Assembly: GCA_963691705.1 (NCBI GenBank)
Contig: OY829539.1
Coordinates: forward strand, 52,116,327 to 52,180,326
Direction: 5' to 3'
Length of the DNA: 64,000 bases
Source: Viola odorata
Taxonomy: Eukaryota; Streptophyta; Magnoliopsida; Malpighiales; Violaceae
Shown: in pieces, positions 15,401-28,362 of the stretch
Layout: the number at the start of each line of letters is the position of its first letter
How positions within the stretch are numbered: position 1 is the first letter of the stretch
Notes under the pieces: model-generated
What the model was told of the DNA's origin: nothing
Seen by the model: only the letters and a program-made list of their open reading frames with translations
Databases searched by the model: none
Translations under genes and position numbers: made by a program

Positions 15401-18400
15401 TAAAACAATAGCCGATGATGGGACACAATAAGCAAAGGTCATCTTCTACACAAGTGTACTGGGTTTAAAATGCAGTAAATGACACAATTTATTCTGGGAC
15501 GAATAGAAAGAAAAAGAAAAGTCAAATTAAAATTATACCCAAACTGGATTTTCTCTGTTTCATCTGGCGATATCCACTCATATCCTTCACCGCTCCTTGA
15601 CGAACCCAGAATTAATGCTGGTTTTGTTATAATATGCACTTGGCTTGCAACATGGCAAGCAGTCAAAGCTTGGTCACCAGTGATCATCACCTACAAATAG
15701 AGAATCTCATCTTGAGAAGGTTGTCCTGAGCTAAAGTATTAAAAATACATACAGGAAAAAGTAGATAGACACATAAATACAACAGACATATAATATTCCC
15801 CAATGAAGCCGGTAATGCTAGAACAAAGTTTTCTACTTGAGAAGAAAGATGGCATTTATTTCTGGTGCTGAAGCAGAAGAAACTTGGCTAATATAAAATG
15901 GGAAGAATGGAAACAATATTTCTAAAGCATACCAAGACGTGACGATAACAGGACATCACTAGAACCCTTTATCGTTAAATATGTTTGGAATATGGATGTG
16001 ACTTTGGCATTTTGATGTGAACTATGAAATTAAGCAATCCATAATCATAGCCTAAATGCAACCATAGAGATATCACATATAGGATAGGAACAACCATATT
16101 ATAACTATAATTGTATTAACTATATTACATTATTACATAATAACTATTGTTGTTACCACTATTATCACTGAATACTTTTCCCTCAGATCAAAGTACTTAT
16201 AATTTAATCCGGATCTTTTTGTTCTTGTTGATGAGCATAATATACATAGCATGTGTTCCTCAATCTCCAGTTATCATTATAAAATAGAAAGCCCAGCAAA
16301 AAAAAGATATTCAAGAACTTGGCACTTACTAGGTCATGGGACGAGTTCTTCAATTCAAATAAGACAGTAGCTGAATCCGCTCTTATAGGGCAGTTAAATA
16401 CCTGAGATTTAATCATGAGCATGCAGTGATAACAAGGGAGAAAGAGAAGAGTTACTATAGCAGCTCCAAAGTAGTATATGTCACTTACCGCAAAGCCAGC
16501 AAAAGTGAGACCACCCTCCACAACATCTCTATCCAAGCTTCTAGCTTCACTAACCTTCAAGTAAATGAAAGATACATGAACCAACTTACACATGTGCAAA
16601 CAGACTAAATTTTTCATAAAATCAGAAGACAAAAAACAGATAAAAGTAAAATCAATGCATATATTTGCGTCATAACAAGCAAAATCAACCTTCACTGTAG
16701 TACCAAACAAGTAAATTAAATGCCACCCACATATGTTAACCCCTTAACATTTTTCTATTTCCTTCATAACAAAATCAAGTATGATACTCTCTTAAGAATT
16801 GACCTACATCCATAACAAACAGGACTAAGTATTATTATAGTTTCTGTATTAAAAAAGTAAACATACAAAGTGGTGTTTTCCTTTAATGCTCGTGTAGATT
16901 CTGCAGCTAGAATGCCCAGGGACAAAGCAAAAGCAATTGCTTAAAGGTTTCCCAATACAAAAAAATAAAGTGCAAATAGCATATGACAAAACCAGGCAAA
17001 ACAACCAAACAGAAGACATATCGAACTCACAATACATCTTCCTCCACTTGACTCTGCACAACATACCAATATATAAAAGCTGATGAAATGAGCATTAAAA
17101 GGCATTGTAAACATACTGTCATATCTGGAAGGGACTTGAAAGCAAGAGCCAGGACACGAGACCCTTGCCGTGTATATTTCTTGTAAGTTTCAACATAAAG
17201 TGGTGGCAGATCAATCAGTCTATCTTGGATAGTTTCAGGTGCACCCTGAGATAGGACATGAAAACATGTATGTATATCATAAAAAAAAACTCTCAAGTGT
17301 GAGTACAGATGCATATGGCATATTATTATTTTCTTTTCCCAACACACCTTCACAAATGCCAAATATTCCTCTTGGATGCGAACCACAACAGCCATTCGTT
17401 TTAAATGAGATGCAAAGTGGTGTCTCTGAACTATCTGCACAGCATTGCCGCCTCCCCTACAATTTAAGAGCACAAAAGCATGAAAAACTGCACTCAACTT
17501 CCGGGATCCAAAGGCACAATGCTCAAACTAAGAAAGATTCAGAGAACAACCTGGAAAACAAGAAAACAGAAATGCATCCTAGCCACACAGACACCAAAAG
17601 AAAACATAGGAAACAATTCAAAAGCAGGAGAAGCCTTGTAAATACAACATGAAGCTTCAGCAGAACAAATTGAATCCCCATAAAATACTTTAAATGTTAT
17701 AAAAGAACAAATCAAGAGAGCCATGCACAAAACTACGCACCAGCCATCTTTACTAACACGGACACATACTTAATTAGGATAAAGAGGCAGTCACCGTTGA
17801 ACATTGTCTAACCTTGAGGAAGTTCCTAGGTTACAAAAATTCAAAACATACAGCATAATTCTATGACACCATGCGCTCTTATTTCTTCAAATGCACAGCA
17901 GGTGAAGCCAATTGAAATTGTCTTGCATCATTTCTAATGCATTAAAACCAAATGCGGGAGGTTCAATCACTGCTTCATAGACTGATTGCGTGAAAGTTAG
18001 GAAGATATTACACTAGAAGGTTAGTGGCTGAGTTAATGGCTTGTCGGAAAGGGAGCTTGAAAAATAGAAACTTTGCAGGATTTATTTTGGTAGTCCTACA
18101 TCCTGGTTCATATTTCTAAGCTATCTAGAATTAGGTTTTAGGACATTAAAAGTGTTTCATCCTTTTTTTTCTAAAAAATTACTGTCTTTCTTCTGTATAC
18201 TCGTGCATTCCTCACTGTTTTCCATCGGTAGGCAAGCATCAATTCCGAAATACCATTCACAAGTTCAAGAAATCTGGGTTCAAAAAGTAAAGCTTAAAGC
18301 CCAAGTTTAATTTCTAGGTCAACCAACTAAGTAAACTAATCAGACCACAAATACAAGCAGTGACACATATACCCATCAACCAGCTCCATCAAAAAACAAA

Positions 18401-21400
18401 GGTCTATATTTTGCACAAGGCTCGTGTAGCTTTCTTATATATCCTGTTTATCAAAAAAGAATCAACAAACAAAGGTGTGTTCCATCTCCTCCTCTCCTCC
18501 ATCAATTGACCTCCCCCCCCCCCCCCCCCCCCACACCCCCACCCCACCCCCCCCCCCCCCCCCCTTCTACTTTTTTTTTGGCTTTTTTAGCATCTTCTAA
18601 CAGCCCCTATAGTCTCTTCCTTTCCTATTTGCACCTGCCTCGCTCCAACAACACAAGTCAAAACTCAAATAACAATCAACTCAGATTCTCAACTTCTCTT
18701 TCTACAAGCTCCCTGACACACTAGTTATTTGCTGGTATACATAACTCTTCAAACTGATTGAGAGACTAAAAGAGTAATATAACAATACTGAAGAAAAAAT
18801 TAGATTGATCACTCACCTTCTGGGCAAAGCCTTTTCGTCAGATTTATAAGTCCAGTCTATTCCTTTAAGTGCAGCCTTCTCAAGAGGATCACCAACCTGC
18901 GAGGAATATGGCATTCTTGAGGCTTGCACATATTTAGCACTTTTCAGGCGTTACTATAACAGGAACAATTTAGCCTATGTTGTCAGCCTGGACAGGGCAT
19001 CAGCCCATCTGGGGACGGTCAACGTTAAAGTTTAACCAGAGTAATTGTACTCAATAAATATAAATGGATTATCCACACACACACACACACACACACACAT
19101 GTATTATAGTAAAGATGATTAAGTTAAGATAAAACAAAATTCTCAGATTGACTGAGGAAAGATAAATGTTAGCAAAAGAACAATGTCCTCAAGTTTAAAA
19201 GAATACAAAACCAGTTGACCCACCAAACTTGCTGGGTCGTAAACCAGACCAACTGGATCAAATTGGGTCATGAAAGAAGCAGGTTATTGAGATAATCCAA
19301 CCTGGTATAGCCTGGTCCCGGGTTTCCCAATCTACCAGGCGTGGCTTGCTAGGTTCTTAACATTGACTTTTTTTATCGTATGAATTGCCAAAGAAAATAA
19401 TAGTTCTGGTATGGGGAACAAATAAAAAAATACAAACTTGTGGTGCAGTCAAATCTAACTGTTAATTTTCAGCAGCCACATATGAGGGGCAACTTCTAAG
19501 TGGCGAAATTTTACAATGACCTCAATGACATGCAACAGAATGACCTTTTGGGGAATGTCTTTAGGTGGTTTCTGAATTTGCCAGGAATTGTCAGAAAAAA
19601 ATTCAAACTGGATTAGGTTGTTGCATGAATAAATTGCTTGAGCAAAAACTGTAGGAGGAAGCAATTGGAGGTATACAATATGACTGTACAGGCATAAGCC
19701 ACTTCTATGTGATGCTTTTTATTTTAGTAATATTATGGGGGGAAGTGCCATAAGCTCCATACATGTTGTGTAATATATCCCAGTCCAAGGCGCTTTCAAC
19801 TAATTACTACCATTTGATGGGGAGAAAATATGGTGACCCTGTAAGTGTGCTACAATCTAAATATACATGACTAAAAGCAGCGAAAAATGAATTGCATCAG
19901 CATACCAACTTGTTGTCCACAAACACCAACGCATGACAAGAAGCCAAAATTTCTGCAGCACGGACAGGCACATTGGACATATCAGATTCTAACTCCGCAC
20001 TACCAGACAAACCGCCAACTCCTTGGAACTCCTGAAAATGAGCAAGAGGAGAGGGATTCAAAGAATGAAATATAGCATCAAACAACTGATTGCACAACAC
20101 CATGTTATGTTTGAAGCAAACCATGTCATCCGATGTGAGTGTTCCAGTTTTATCAAAACAACATATGTCAACCTGTAATGGAGAAATGGCATCAAGAAAA
20201 TAATGTGAGACACAAAATTATATACACTCAAGAATAAGAAGGGAATTCCTTCAGCAAAAACAATGTACCTTTCCAGCAAATGGAATGCGAAAGGGTTCCG
20301 TACAAAATATACCCTTCCGAGCCAATGCAATGAGAGAAGTATTAACTGCTATTGATAATTCCATCGGCAATTCAGGTGGAATAACAGACGTTATGATAAG
20401 TGAACAACTTAGAAAAAGCTTGTACTTGCTTCTTGTAGGATCCTCCAGGCCCTAGATTAAAGACATCCTCATCAAACACAAGTCAAACAGATACAGCATT
20501 AAGGAGTAACATATCCAGAGAAAAAAGTTTACCTTTTTAAGTACATATCCAGCAGCAATTATAGCAAATACAACCAAAAAGAGAATGAAGAACCCACTTT
20601 CCCAACTGTTGGCAGTAACCTTCAACAATTGTAATTCAGAAAAGAGATTAATCAAAAGATTATACATAAAAATACCATTACCATTTTGGTATTCTCTACT
20701 TAATTAGGGATGAAATTTATCTACCCTCTCTGTGGAGAATAAAATTGTCCTCATTAGTTTTCCCTGACTTGTCTCAAACCCAGTTCGTAGAACAACAGCC
20801 AGGCAGCCACCATCAGGAGTTCTCAGGGGAAAGGCCTAAGTTCAGGAAAAAATTGAAAGCATAAATGGAAATAGCAAAATATCATTTTAAAGTACAATGA
20901 AGTTCTCAAAATAAATGAGATCATTGACATCTGATCTATGACAAAAATTTAACATTCAAACGACCCACCTTATCTGGAGTGTGCTGCAATATTTTTGTCC
21001 CACCATACAAAACATGGGTTTTGTCCCGCCTAGCTGACAACTTCTCATCAGACCCCCTGCTTCCAATTGAAACCTGTAGAAGTTTTAGATCATGATAAAT
21101 ATGAGAAGAAAGCAATTCTGAACGATTTCCAAACAAATAACTGAAGCACTACAGAGCATAAGTAACATAGCAAATATGGGAGAGGACAAGAGGCTCGATT
21201 TGATCCCGTTAACTATTTCAATTGCTCACGTTTGGAGGACTTAACAAGAACGTAAATAGTTTACCACTTTTTATAACTTATGGTAATTAAACAAAAAGTC
21301 TACAGTCTACACTGTTGGCATAGATGGCCATAAATAATTATTCAGTTATACATTTAGTGGATTAACTCTCTTTTAATTAATAAATAAATGAGGCATGCTT

Positions 21401-22589
21401 TTTGATAGAAATGTTTCTTATCCTAATTTTATTTTTATTTTTATTTTTACTTTAAGAGAAAACGAAGCCAGGCAAAGGAGGGGAGAGCAGCTATTAAAGT
21501 CTTCACCACTGAGGCAAGAGTGATTGAAAGTATATGAATTTTGAAGAAAAAACACTACATCTGTAATAAAACAATTTTTTTTTTGAAAAAAAATACTTAA
21601 ATACACTTGAACCAACAATCAGTAATGGAAAGAAGAGAAAAGAGTACCACCTTCCACTGGGGGGTAGACTCGCCTGTGAGAATGGCTTCATTCACAATGG
21701 CACTTCCAGCTAATAAAAGCATGTCTGCTGGTACCGTCTTATCCTCTCCATTCTGACCAGAGGAACGTCCAATCGAGACAACATCCGCAGGTAAGAGATC
21801 AGTTCCAGAGAGTTTCACCCACCTAAAAGAATCAAGTTCACTTTATAAATTTACACATCCAACAAAAACAAAACATCAAACAGCCTAAATCACATATTAC
21901 ATACTTCCCACCACGATGCACCATTATGGTCTGGCTATCCACTCTGACACGTCTTAGCTCAGTTAGAGTCTTCAGCCTACTTTTTGCCATTGTTGATTCA
22001 AACATGAATAGCATGAACAGGGTGAACAAACTGTAATACCAATATTCATCCAAGCACCAAAGCCCCACACAGAAGACCTACACAGAAAAATGAATCCAGA
22101 AAAGAGCCACACAAAATAAGAAGATAAGAGTGTCAAACTGGAGTGAAGTGTAAAAAAATGGGTTTACTCAAAATGTAGCACAAAAGACTGATAAAGGATA
22201 AAGAAAGAAAAAATGAGGCTGGAAGACAACCTGAAATACAAAAAAGGGCTCCATGACTTGTTCTTTCATTAATTTCTGGAATGTAGGTTGCGGATATTCA
22301 AATCTACATGATCAAAAGCACCCACATCAGCAGGATAGCAGAATAAAATGGGATCCCGCTAAAAAGGATCAACCTTTGAGTAAGAACAAATGATTAAGAA
22401 TGAGAAACTAAGGGTTCCATGATTCCATTTACCCTTCAAGAAATGTGAGCAATGAGCATAGAAAACAGCAAGACAAATCACAAATTCATTTTCTCATAAA
22501 CATAGTTATCGGATGATGAAAACTAGACAGGGTTTCCAAACAACAGCAAGGTAGTTAGAAAGTACATCATTAGCAATGTGTGTGTGTGT

Positions 22590-22636
<47 letters not shown>

Positions 22637-23907
22637 CCTTCAACATTACAAACAATTCTAAAATAAATTGCCTAAATCCTAGAATCCAGATTAAGATGAG
22701 CATTTTACAAATTGTTCTTCAATTAGATATCATCATATTATAGAAAAGGGGGAAACAGAAACAGCAACGACAACAAAGGAGAAGAAAAGATGATGGAATC
22801 TAATATCCTTCCTTTGAATGAGGATTTTTTTTAAAAGAAAACTTGGTTCTCAAATCCTAAATAGATGATTGGTGAATAACAGAGAGCCCTTATCTTTTTT
22901 CATTGATATTGTCTGTTATTACAAATATATACTGATGGCACAGTAAGATCAAAAAGCTATTCAATTAATATATACAAGTCAGCAGGAAGCCAATGACAAC
23001 ACCAGAATACACAGAGATGAGTGGACCCATTTTTTTCTGTTAGGCAAGCTACTGTAAGATTTTTACGAGATCTTTGATAATTTCCTGTGATTACATTTTT
23101 TGCATATTCTTTCAACACATCAAAAAGACATAACCTGAGCATGAAAAAAGATAGTTCAAAAACTAACTCACACATTCCGTCCCCATTTCTCAGTAGCAGC
23201 AACTATTTTAGCCTCAGAGCCATGGCCTGTACTCTTAAGGTAGTATCCAAATGATTCCTTTGTGGGGTAAGGAAGCTTGTAGAATGTCTCTCTCTCTTTT
23301 GAATAGATGAACCGCTGCTTTCTAAAATCGAAGTATATCTCTTCCGTATCTCCTGCAGATGAAGAAACTGCCAACTGCAAACGAGGAGGAAATTAGAGAG
23401 ACGAGAAGAAATCAGGAGAATCTGATTACCAAGCCAAAACACTAGATTTCACGAATTTATGGGAGGCAGAGACTTACTTGTTTACGAGAATGCAATGGCA
23501 CAACTTCTTTAGAACCGGAAAACTTGGCCGGAGTAATTTTACAGGAATCAGCATGGTGAATGTCATTAGCCTGCAAGGTAGTGAGGGAATAAAGTGGAAT
23601 GACTGAGCGCACGAATAGATAAATAGATAAGAAATAAACATGGCATGTATGAACATACCTTACTAAACTGGACAAAGCATTTGAAATCGACAGACCATGC
23701 CGTGAATAGGAGAACAAGAATGTGGAGAGCAAGAAGAGCACCGAACACAATGAGGGCATCTCCAAAGTCAATCGTGGGGAAAACAGTAAAGAAGCATAGC
23801 AAGTAAAGCAGAACAAAAGGCCAGACGTCAAAACGCCAAGCAGTAGGCTTCTTCCTCAACAAATCAACTCTCTCCACCACTTTCCCTCCCACATTGAATC
23901 TCAACAT
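12458..23907 (-). CDS. PDR2: P5A-type ATPase, PDR2/MIA (complete, 21 exons)
   Basis: This is an ER P5A ATPase. Arabidopsis PDR2/MIA acts in ER and cell-wall homeostasis, phosphate-dependent root growth and pollen development; related yeast Spf1 removes mistargeted transmembrane helices. Exons (minus): 23907-23659, 23570-23478, 23374-23172, 22303-22231, 22077-21905, 21822-21651, 21073-20969, 20835-20725, 20619-20533, 20451-20269, 20172-20122, 20031-19906, 18896-18817, 17456-17348, 17245-17117, 16554-16489, 16401-16330, 15690-15539, 14431-14320, 14239-14123, 13522-12458. The sum is 3528 nt, 1175 aa, against about 1179 remembered for Arabidopsis. Motifs: LTGES (exon 6), PPELP in the membrane (exon 10), phosphorylation site DKTGTLT with Asp about 490 (exon 11), MITGDQ (exon 18), [12 protein letters not shown] (exon 20). 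The last exon encodes a charged linker and the C-terminal membrane helices. No break was seen. Met at 23907 begins [16 protein letters not shown], as in the family. Confidence 0.95.
18509..18565. repeat. Long interrupted poly(C) tract in a PDR2 intron
   Basis: Runs of C broken by short A-containing pieces lie in the long intron between PDR2 exons 13 and 14. On the transcribed strand this is poly(G). Tract length is likely to be uncertain in any assembly. Confidence 0.95.
19074..19100. repeat. (CA)n microsatellite in a PDR2 intron
   Basis: A pure dinucleotide run of about 13 CA units lies in the PDR2 intron between exons 12 and 13. It is a candidate polymorphic marker. Confidence 0.9.
22579..22630. 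repeat. (TG)n-(G)n compound tract in a PDR2 intron
   Basis: About 13 TG units run directly into a G homopolymer of roughly 27 bases. It lies in the intron between PDR2 exons 3 and 4. Confidence 0.95.
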
Positions 23908-24190
23908 CTCTTATCTACTCTCAAACAATTACGAAAAAAACATACAAACAACAAAATTTGAATTTGAATTTGAGATTGGCATAAATCACAAATAAACCCT
24001 AGAAAACACAATCCACTGATGAGAATGATTGATAAGAAGTACCTGATACGATATACCAAACAAAGATCTGAATCGAAGATGGCTTCGACTCCTCCCTTCC
24101 CTGCGAGGGTGGAGGGTGGAATATGGATTGAGTATTGTGTTTACAGGGATCTGTCGCCTCCGCGATTTTCAAGCGTTTTCCTTCTCGCCA
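23908..24190 (-). promoter_or_regulatory. PDR2 5' leader with probable leader intron
   Basis: On the minus strand a donor CAG|GTACTT lies near 24041 and an acceptor GAGAGTAG just upstream of the PDR2 start codon. This predicts a leader exon at about 24042-24190 and a short 5'UTR intron at about 23915-24041. Inferred from splice signals only. Confidence 0.5.
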
Positions 24191-24283
24191 TTGTATTAAA
24201 TAATTAATAAATCTGTAATTAATTTTAATTAATTAATATTCATAAGTTTCGTTAATGGAGATGGAAGAGTTAGTTATGTATTT

Positions 24284-24884
24284 GGAATCTGTTTAGCGTT
24301 CCGGTTCTAGTTGGGGAAGAGTTTATGCAAAAATGCTGTGTGAAAATTATTTTTGGAAAAAGTAGTATGCTGTTTGGTAAATATTTTTTAAAAGTGTTGT
24401 GAGATATCTGAATTGTTTGGTAAAATAATTTTTCAAAATTATGGTTTGGATATAAAATGACTATAAATGATATAATTTACTTCAAATGTTATAATTAATT
24501 TTTTTTAATATCTTTATATATTTTTTTAAATAAATAATTGAAAAAAAGTAATTAAATGGTATAAAATTCATTTTTAAAAAATTAATAAAAATAGGAAAAG
24601 TTGATCTAAAATTACTTATCTTGAGATGGAGATTTTATTGTGATAATTTTTAATTTATTTTGATATATTATATAAAGTAAAAAAATGAAATTAAAATGAA
24701 AGAAAAAAGAGAGAGAGAGAGCTTGAGCTTTTGCTGGAGCTTCTCCAAAAGTGGCCAAAGGACCGGTTCTGAGGAGTGGGCTTCTCAAGAAGCACTGCGG
24801 TTCAATGTTTACCAAACGACCCGACTTGGATTTTCAATTTCAGAACCTCCTTGCTGAGGTAGAACCGGAACACCAAAGCCCACC
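24284..24884. mobile_element. 601 bp Harbinger deletion derivative (MITE-like)
   Basis: The left end GGAATCTGTTTAGCGTTCCG closely matches the inward-read right end of the large Harbinger element at 60791. The match continues for roughly 200 bp (GTATGCTGTTTGGTAAA, TTTTTTAAAAG, ATGGTTTG, AAAATGACTATAAA). The right end, read inward, gives TTTGGTGTTCCGGTTCTAC and is flanked by TTA (24885-24887). The left TTA flank is not clear. There is no coding capacity. A tandem duplication begins inside it at 24737. Confidence 0.65.
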
Positions 24885-25540
24885 TTATATATCATTCTTG
24901 ACTACTTTTTGATTTCAGTTTTGACACTTGACCCTATCAAAACACCAACCATAGAAAAAAAAATCTTGCGTTGCTCCACAATATCGCTTGCCGCTAGCTA
25001 GCTCGTTTATTAAAATGTCTTGGTAAGCTAAGAGAATTAGAAATTTATATTTTTTTTTTAATTTCTGAGTGGATGGATCCATGTATTTATATAATTTCTT
25101 CTACATGGAAAAATAAATAGACCCAATAGTGAAATTAATTTTTGGCATGGGTAATCCATGAAATGCTCTTATAATGCATTAAATGATTTTTTATGTAAAC
25201 CCACACGTATAAAGAATTAGTTTGTAAAATAAACTTAATTATATACTAGGAAATATAAATCCAATTATAAAGCATCATAAAATACCATATTCGATAAGTA
25301 TATTGGTTGCGATGCAAGACTTTAAACTATTAATTATATATAATATTTGGTATTTCAATTTAGGGCATGATTTTATAAGCTACCACTAATTAAACCAAAT
25401 TAGTAGTATATGCTAATGACGAAGAAATTTGAGAAACAAATTAGATATGAAAAAAGCAAACATGTGGGCCCACATGTATAAATGCAATTGAGGGGTGGGG
25501 TGCTCAGACTATGGCCCTTTTTCATTGGTAGGATTACTCA

Positions 25541-25735
25541 AAACTAATTAAGATACTAAGCTAAAAATATACAATTAAAGATATAGTACTAGTATATTTT
25601 TAAAATTATTGAAATAATCAAACTTTGTACATTAAAATATTAATATAATAAGCTAATTAACATACTGAGCTAAAGACATATAATTAAAGATATAGTACTA
25701 GCATATTTTTAAAATTATTGAAATAATCAAGTGGT
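25541..25735 (+). repeat. AT-rich repeat units of about 110 bp (first cluster)
   Basis: Two units share the core AAAGATATAGTACTAG followed by TATATTTTTAAAATTATTG. The same units recur at about 28627-28820 and in three copies at 29356-29690. Confidence 0.85.
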
Positions 25736-25746
25736 TACTCGTGAGT

Positions 25747-25809
25747 CTCTTTGAATATTAGTTGTATCACTCATTACGGCTTTGGCAATACGAAAGTCAA
25801 TCAACTTTA
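25747..25809 (-). pseudogene. Truncated MPS1/TTK-like kinase exon, copy 1
   Basis: The minus strand reads [20 protein letters not shown], which resembles the DFG-to-activation-segment part of plant MPS1 (monopolar spindle) kinases. The DFG glycine is Arg (CGT). The 5' part of the exon is cut off by the duplication junction. The fragment is not functional. Confidence 0.7.
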
Positions 25810-25853
25810 GAGCTTCTCCAAAAGTGGCCAAAGGACCGATTCTGAGGAGTGGG

Positions 25854-26058
25854 TCAGCAGGCAGCAGGATGAAATCAAAACTCCAACACCGATTGATTAT
25901 TTTTGGCTCTGATCTTCAAGCTTTTCGTTCCTTTCCTACAAATTGATACTCCAAATGCTGTTTAAGGAGAAAGGAAGCAAAAGGACTTAAAGTAGCATAA
26001 TTATCATCTCAATTAATAATAAAAGAGACAATAAGACATTGGAAATAAACCATCAATC
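25854..26058. other. 205 bp insert flanked by AGTGGG direct repeats
   Basis: Copy 1 of the duplication has one AGTGGG at this point. Copy 2 has two (25848-25853 and 26059-26064) with 205 bp between them. The insert has no terminal inverted repeat or poly(A) and I do not recognise it. Either copy 2 gained it or copy 1 lost it by recombination between the hexamers. Confidence 0.7.
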
Positions 26059-27954
26059 AGTGGGCTTCTCAAGAAGCACTGCGGTTGAATGTTTACCAAA
26101 CTACCCGACTTGGATTTTCAATTTCAGAACCTCCTTCCTGAGGTAGAACCGGAACGCCAAAGGCCACCTTATATATGATCCTTGACTACTTTTTTATTTC
26201 AATTTTGACTATTGACCCTATCAAAACACCAACCATAGAAAAAAAATCTTGCGTTGCTCCACAATATCGCTTGCTGCTAGCTAGCTCGTTTATCAAAATG
26301 TCTTGGTAAGCTAAGAGAATTAGAAATTTATATTTTTTTTTTAATTTCTGAGTGGATGGATCCATGTATTTATATAATTTTTTCTACATGGAAAAATAAA
26401 TAGACCCAATAGTGAAATTAATTTTTGGTATGGGTGATCCATGAAATGCTCTTATAATGCATTAAATGATTTTTTTATGTAAACCCATACGTATAAAGAA
26501 TTAGTTTGTAAAATAAACTTAATTATATACTAGGAAATATAAATCCAATTATAAAGCATCATAAAATACCATATTCGATAAGTATATTGGTTGCGATGCA
26601 AGACTTTAAACTATTAATTATATATAATATTTGGTATTTCAATTTAGGGCATGATTTTATAAGCTACCACTAATTAAACCAAATTAGTAGTATATGCTAA
26701 TGACGAAGAAATTTGAGAAACAAATTAGATATGAAAAAAGCAAACATGTGGGCCCACATGTATAAATGCAATTGAGGGGTGGGGTGCTCAGACTATGGCC
26801 CTTTTTCATTTAGGGGTGTAACCGGTCCGGTTCGGTCCGGTTTTGGGCTTGGAACCGGATTGAACCGGAAATTTCCGGTTCTGTCCAGCCTAGAACCGGA
26901 CCGAACCGGAAATTTCCGGTTCTGTCCAGCCTGGAACCGGACCGAACCGGCAGTTCGGTCCGGTTCCGGTTCCGGTTTTTTTTTTTATAAAAAAAAAAAT
27001 TTTAAAAATACATTAAAACAAATGAATAAAAAACAACCATCCTTTATTTCAGTCTCACGATCACCCAACCTACTAAAGCCCATTAATTAACATTAAATCA
27101 CCTATAATTCAAAAAACATGCAGAAATTATGAATACAAAATTTAATAACATGATTCAATTTGATTTCTGCAAGTTGGATACAAAATTTGTTGTAGCAAAA
27201 GCAGCAGACCCTCCTACAACAGAGAGGAGAGCAACAGCAACCTGTAACGCGACCTGCCATGGATAAATAATCCTCAGGTACAAGGAAAACAAAAGAAGGG
27301 CCTAAGATCAGTAATGCCAAGCTGATGGTTGACAAAGTCCCAGGAGTTCCTGAAGCAGGTAAGCACAAACATTTATATGGTAAAAAGATGCTGCATAAGG
27401 TTGTTTAAGTCTTAAGACTTATGTTTGTCAGAATTCTCAATTAAAGTACCCACGTAAAGAAAATCTCAAAATGTACCTCATACAATGTTTGGCAATTAGT
27501 TACTTAAGCATGAAATGTATTTTGAGATTTTCTTAACACAGACTCTTAATCCAGAAATTAAAAAATGGAAGAAAGATCTATTAAGAACTTGACTAACCTG
27601 CAACCATCTATTAAAATCCTTATGAGATAATATCTATCACTGGAGGTGCAAATGTAATGTTCGCAAGGGCTGTCATTTACAAATGATTAAAATTAATCAC
27701 AGTCACATGATAAATTAGCAATTCATAACTAAAACTAAAACGACCACGCTTAAGTGAGAACAATATCAATAATACATCCTCCAGGAGTGAAAACACACTG
27801 AAAATAAGATGGTAGGGTAACTAAAATCCTTTAACATTAGGCTAAAATCCTGTAAAATATTTTCCACATGCATCTAATGACTTACATTGATTGATGCAGT
27901 GTTTGAGTTCATGTTCTTCGTAGGTTGTTGTCGTGGTGTCGGCGGAGCGGATCG

Positions 27955-28060
27955 AGGGAGGAAACGACGCTGCGCCTTGCGGCGAGGGAGCGAACAAGGG
28001 AACGATGCGGCGGCGAGCGGCGAGGGAGGAAACGACGCTGCGCCAAGCGACGAGGGAGCG
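27955..28060 (+). repeat. GC-rich direct repeat inside the hAT element
   Basis: GAGGGAGGAAACGACGCTGC occurs twice about 66 bp apart. GC content is far above the surroundings. It encodes only low-complexity Arg/Gly-rich readings, so a captured gene piece is possible but not identifiable. Confidence 0.7.
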
Positions 28061-28287
28061 ACACGGCTGCTAGATGGAGGAGCGAACGACTAAGAGGGAT
28101 GAGGGGTTTCGTCGGAGAGAACGGCGAAGAAGGATGAGGGATTTCGGGATTTTAGATTTAGGCCATTGGAGCCTTGGAGGAGCAGCGGCGCGATGGAGAG
28201 AAGAGAATGAATGAATGTAAAAAAATGAAATGATTTTAGGTTTTGATTTTAGGTTTTGGTACCATCCAAAATGAAAGCAAAAAACAA

Positions 28288-28362
28288 TTTGAGCGGGAGG
28301 GGATTCGAACCCCCTCCCTTTAGCCTAAAACCAAGGTTTTTAACCACTGAAGCAAAGGAAAC
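28288..28362 (-). other. Degenerate tRNA-like sequence in the hAT element
   Basis: The minus strand has a perfect internal B box (GGTTCGAATCC) inside a strong GC stem, and an A-box-like TTGCTTCAGTGGTTAA at tRNA spacing. No proper acceptor or anticodon stem forms, so it is not a working tRNA. It may be a tRNA relic or a SINE head. Confidence 0.55.

Larger units (their letters stand above)
24737..25809 (+). repeat. Tandem duplication, copy 1 (1073 bp)
   Basis: This block is repeated from 25810 to 28895. Without the two insertions in copy 2 (211 bp and 1802 bp, each counted with one target duplication), copy 2 is also exactly 1073 bp. Copy 1 begins inside the Harbinger derivative (GAGCTTCTCCAAAAG) and ends inside a fragment of a kinase exon. 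Confidence 0.9.

Noticed and set aside
18506..18724. Pro-rich open frame
   Set aside because: It is produced by the poly(C) tract in a PDR2 intron.
27887..28137. Arg/Gly-rich open frames in the hAT interior
   Set aside because: They overlap in two frames and depend on a GC-rich direct repeat. No homology is recognised.
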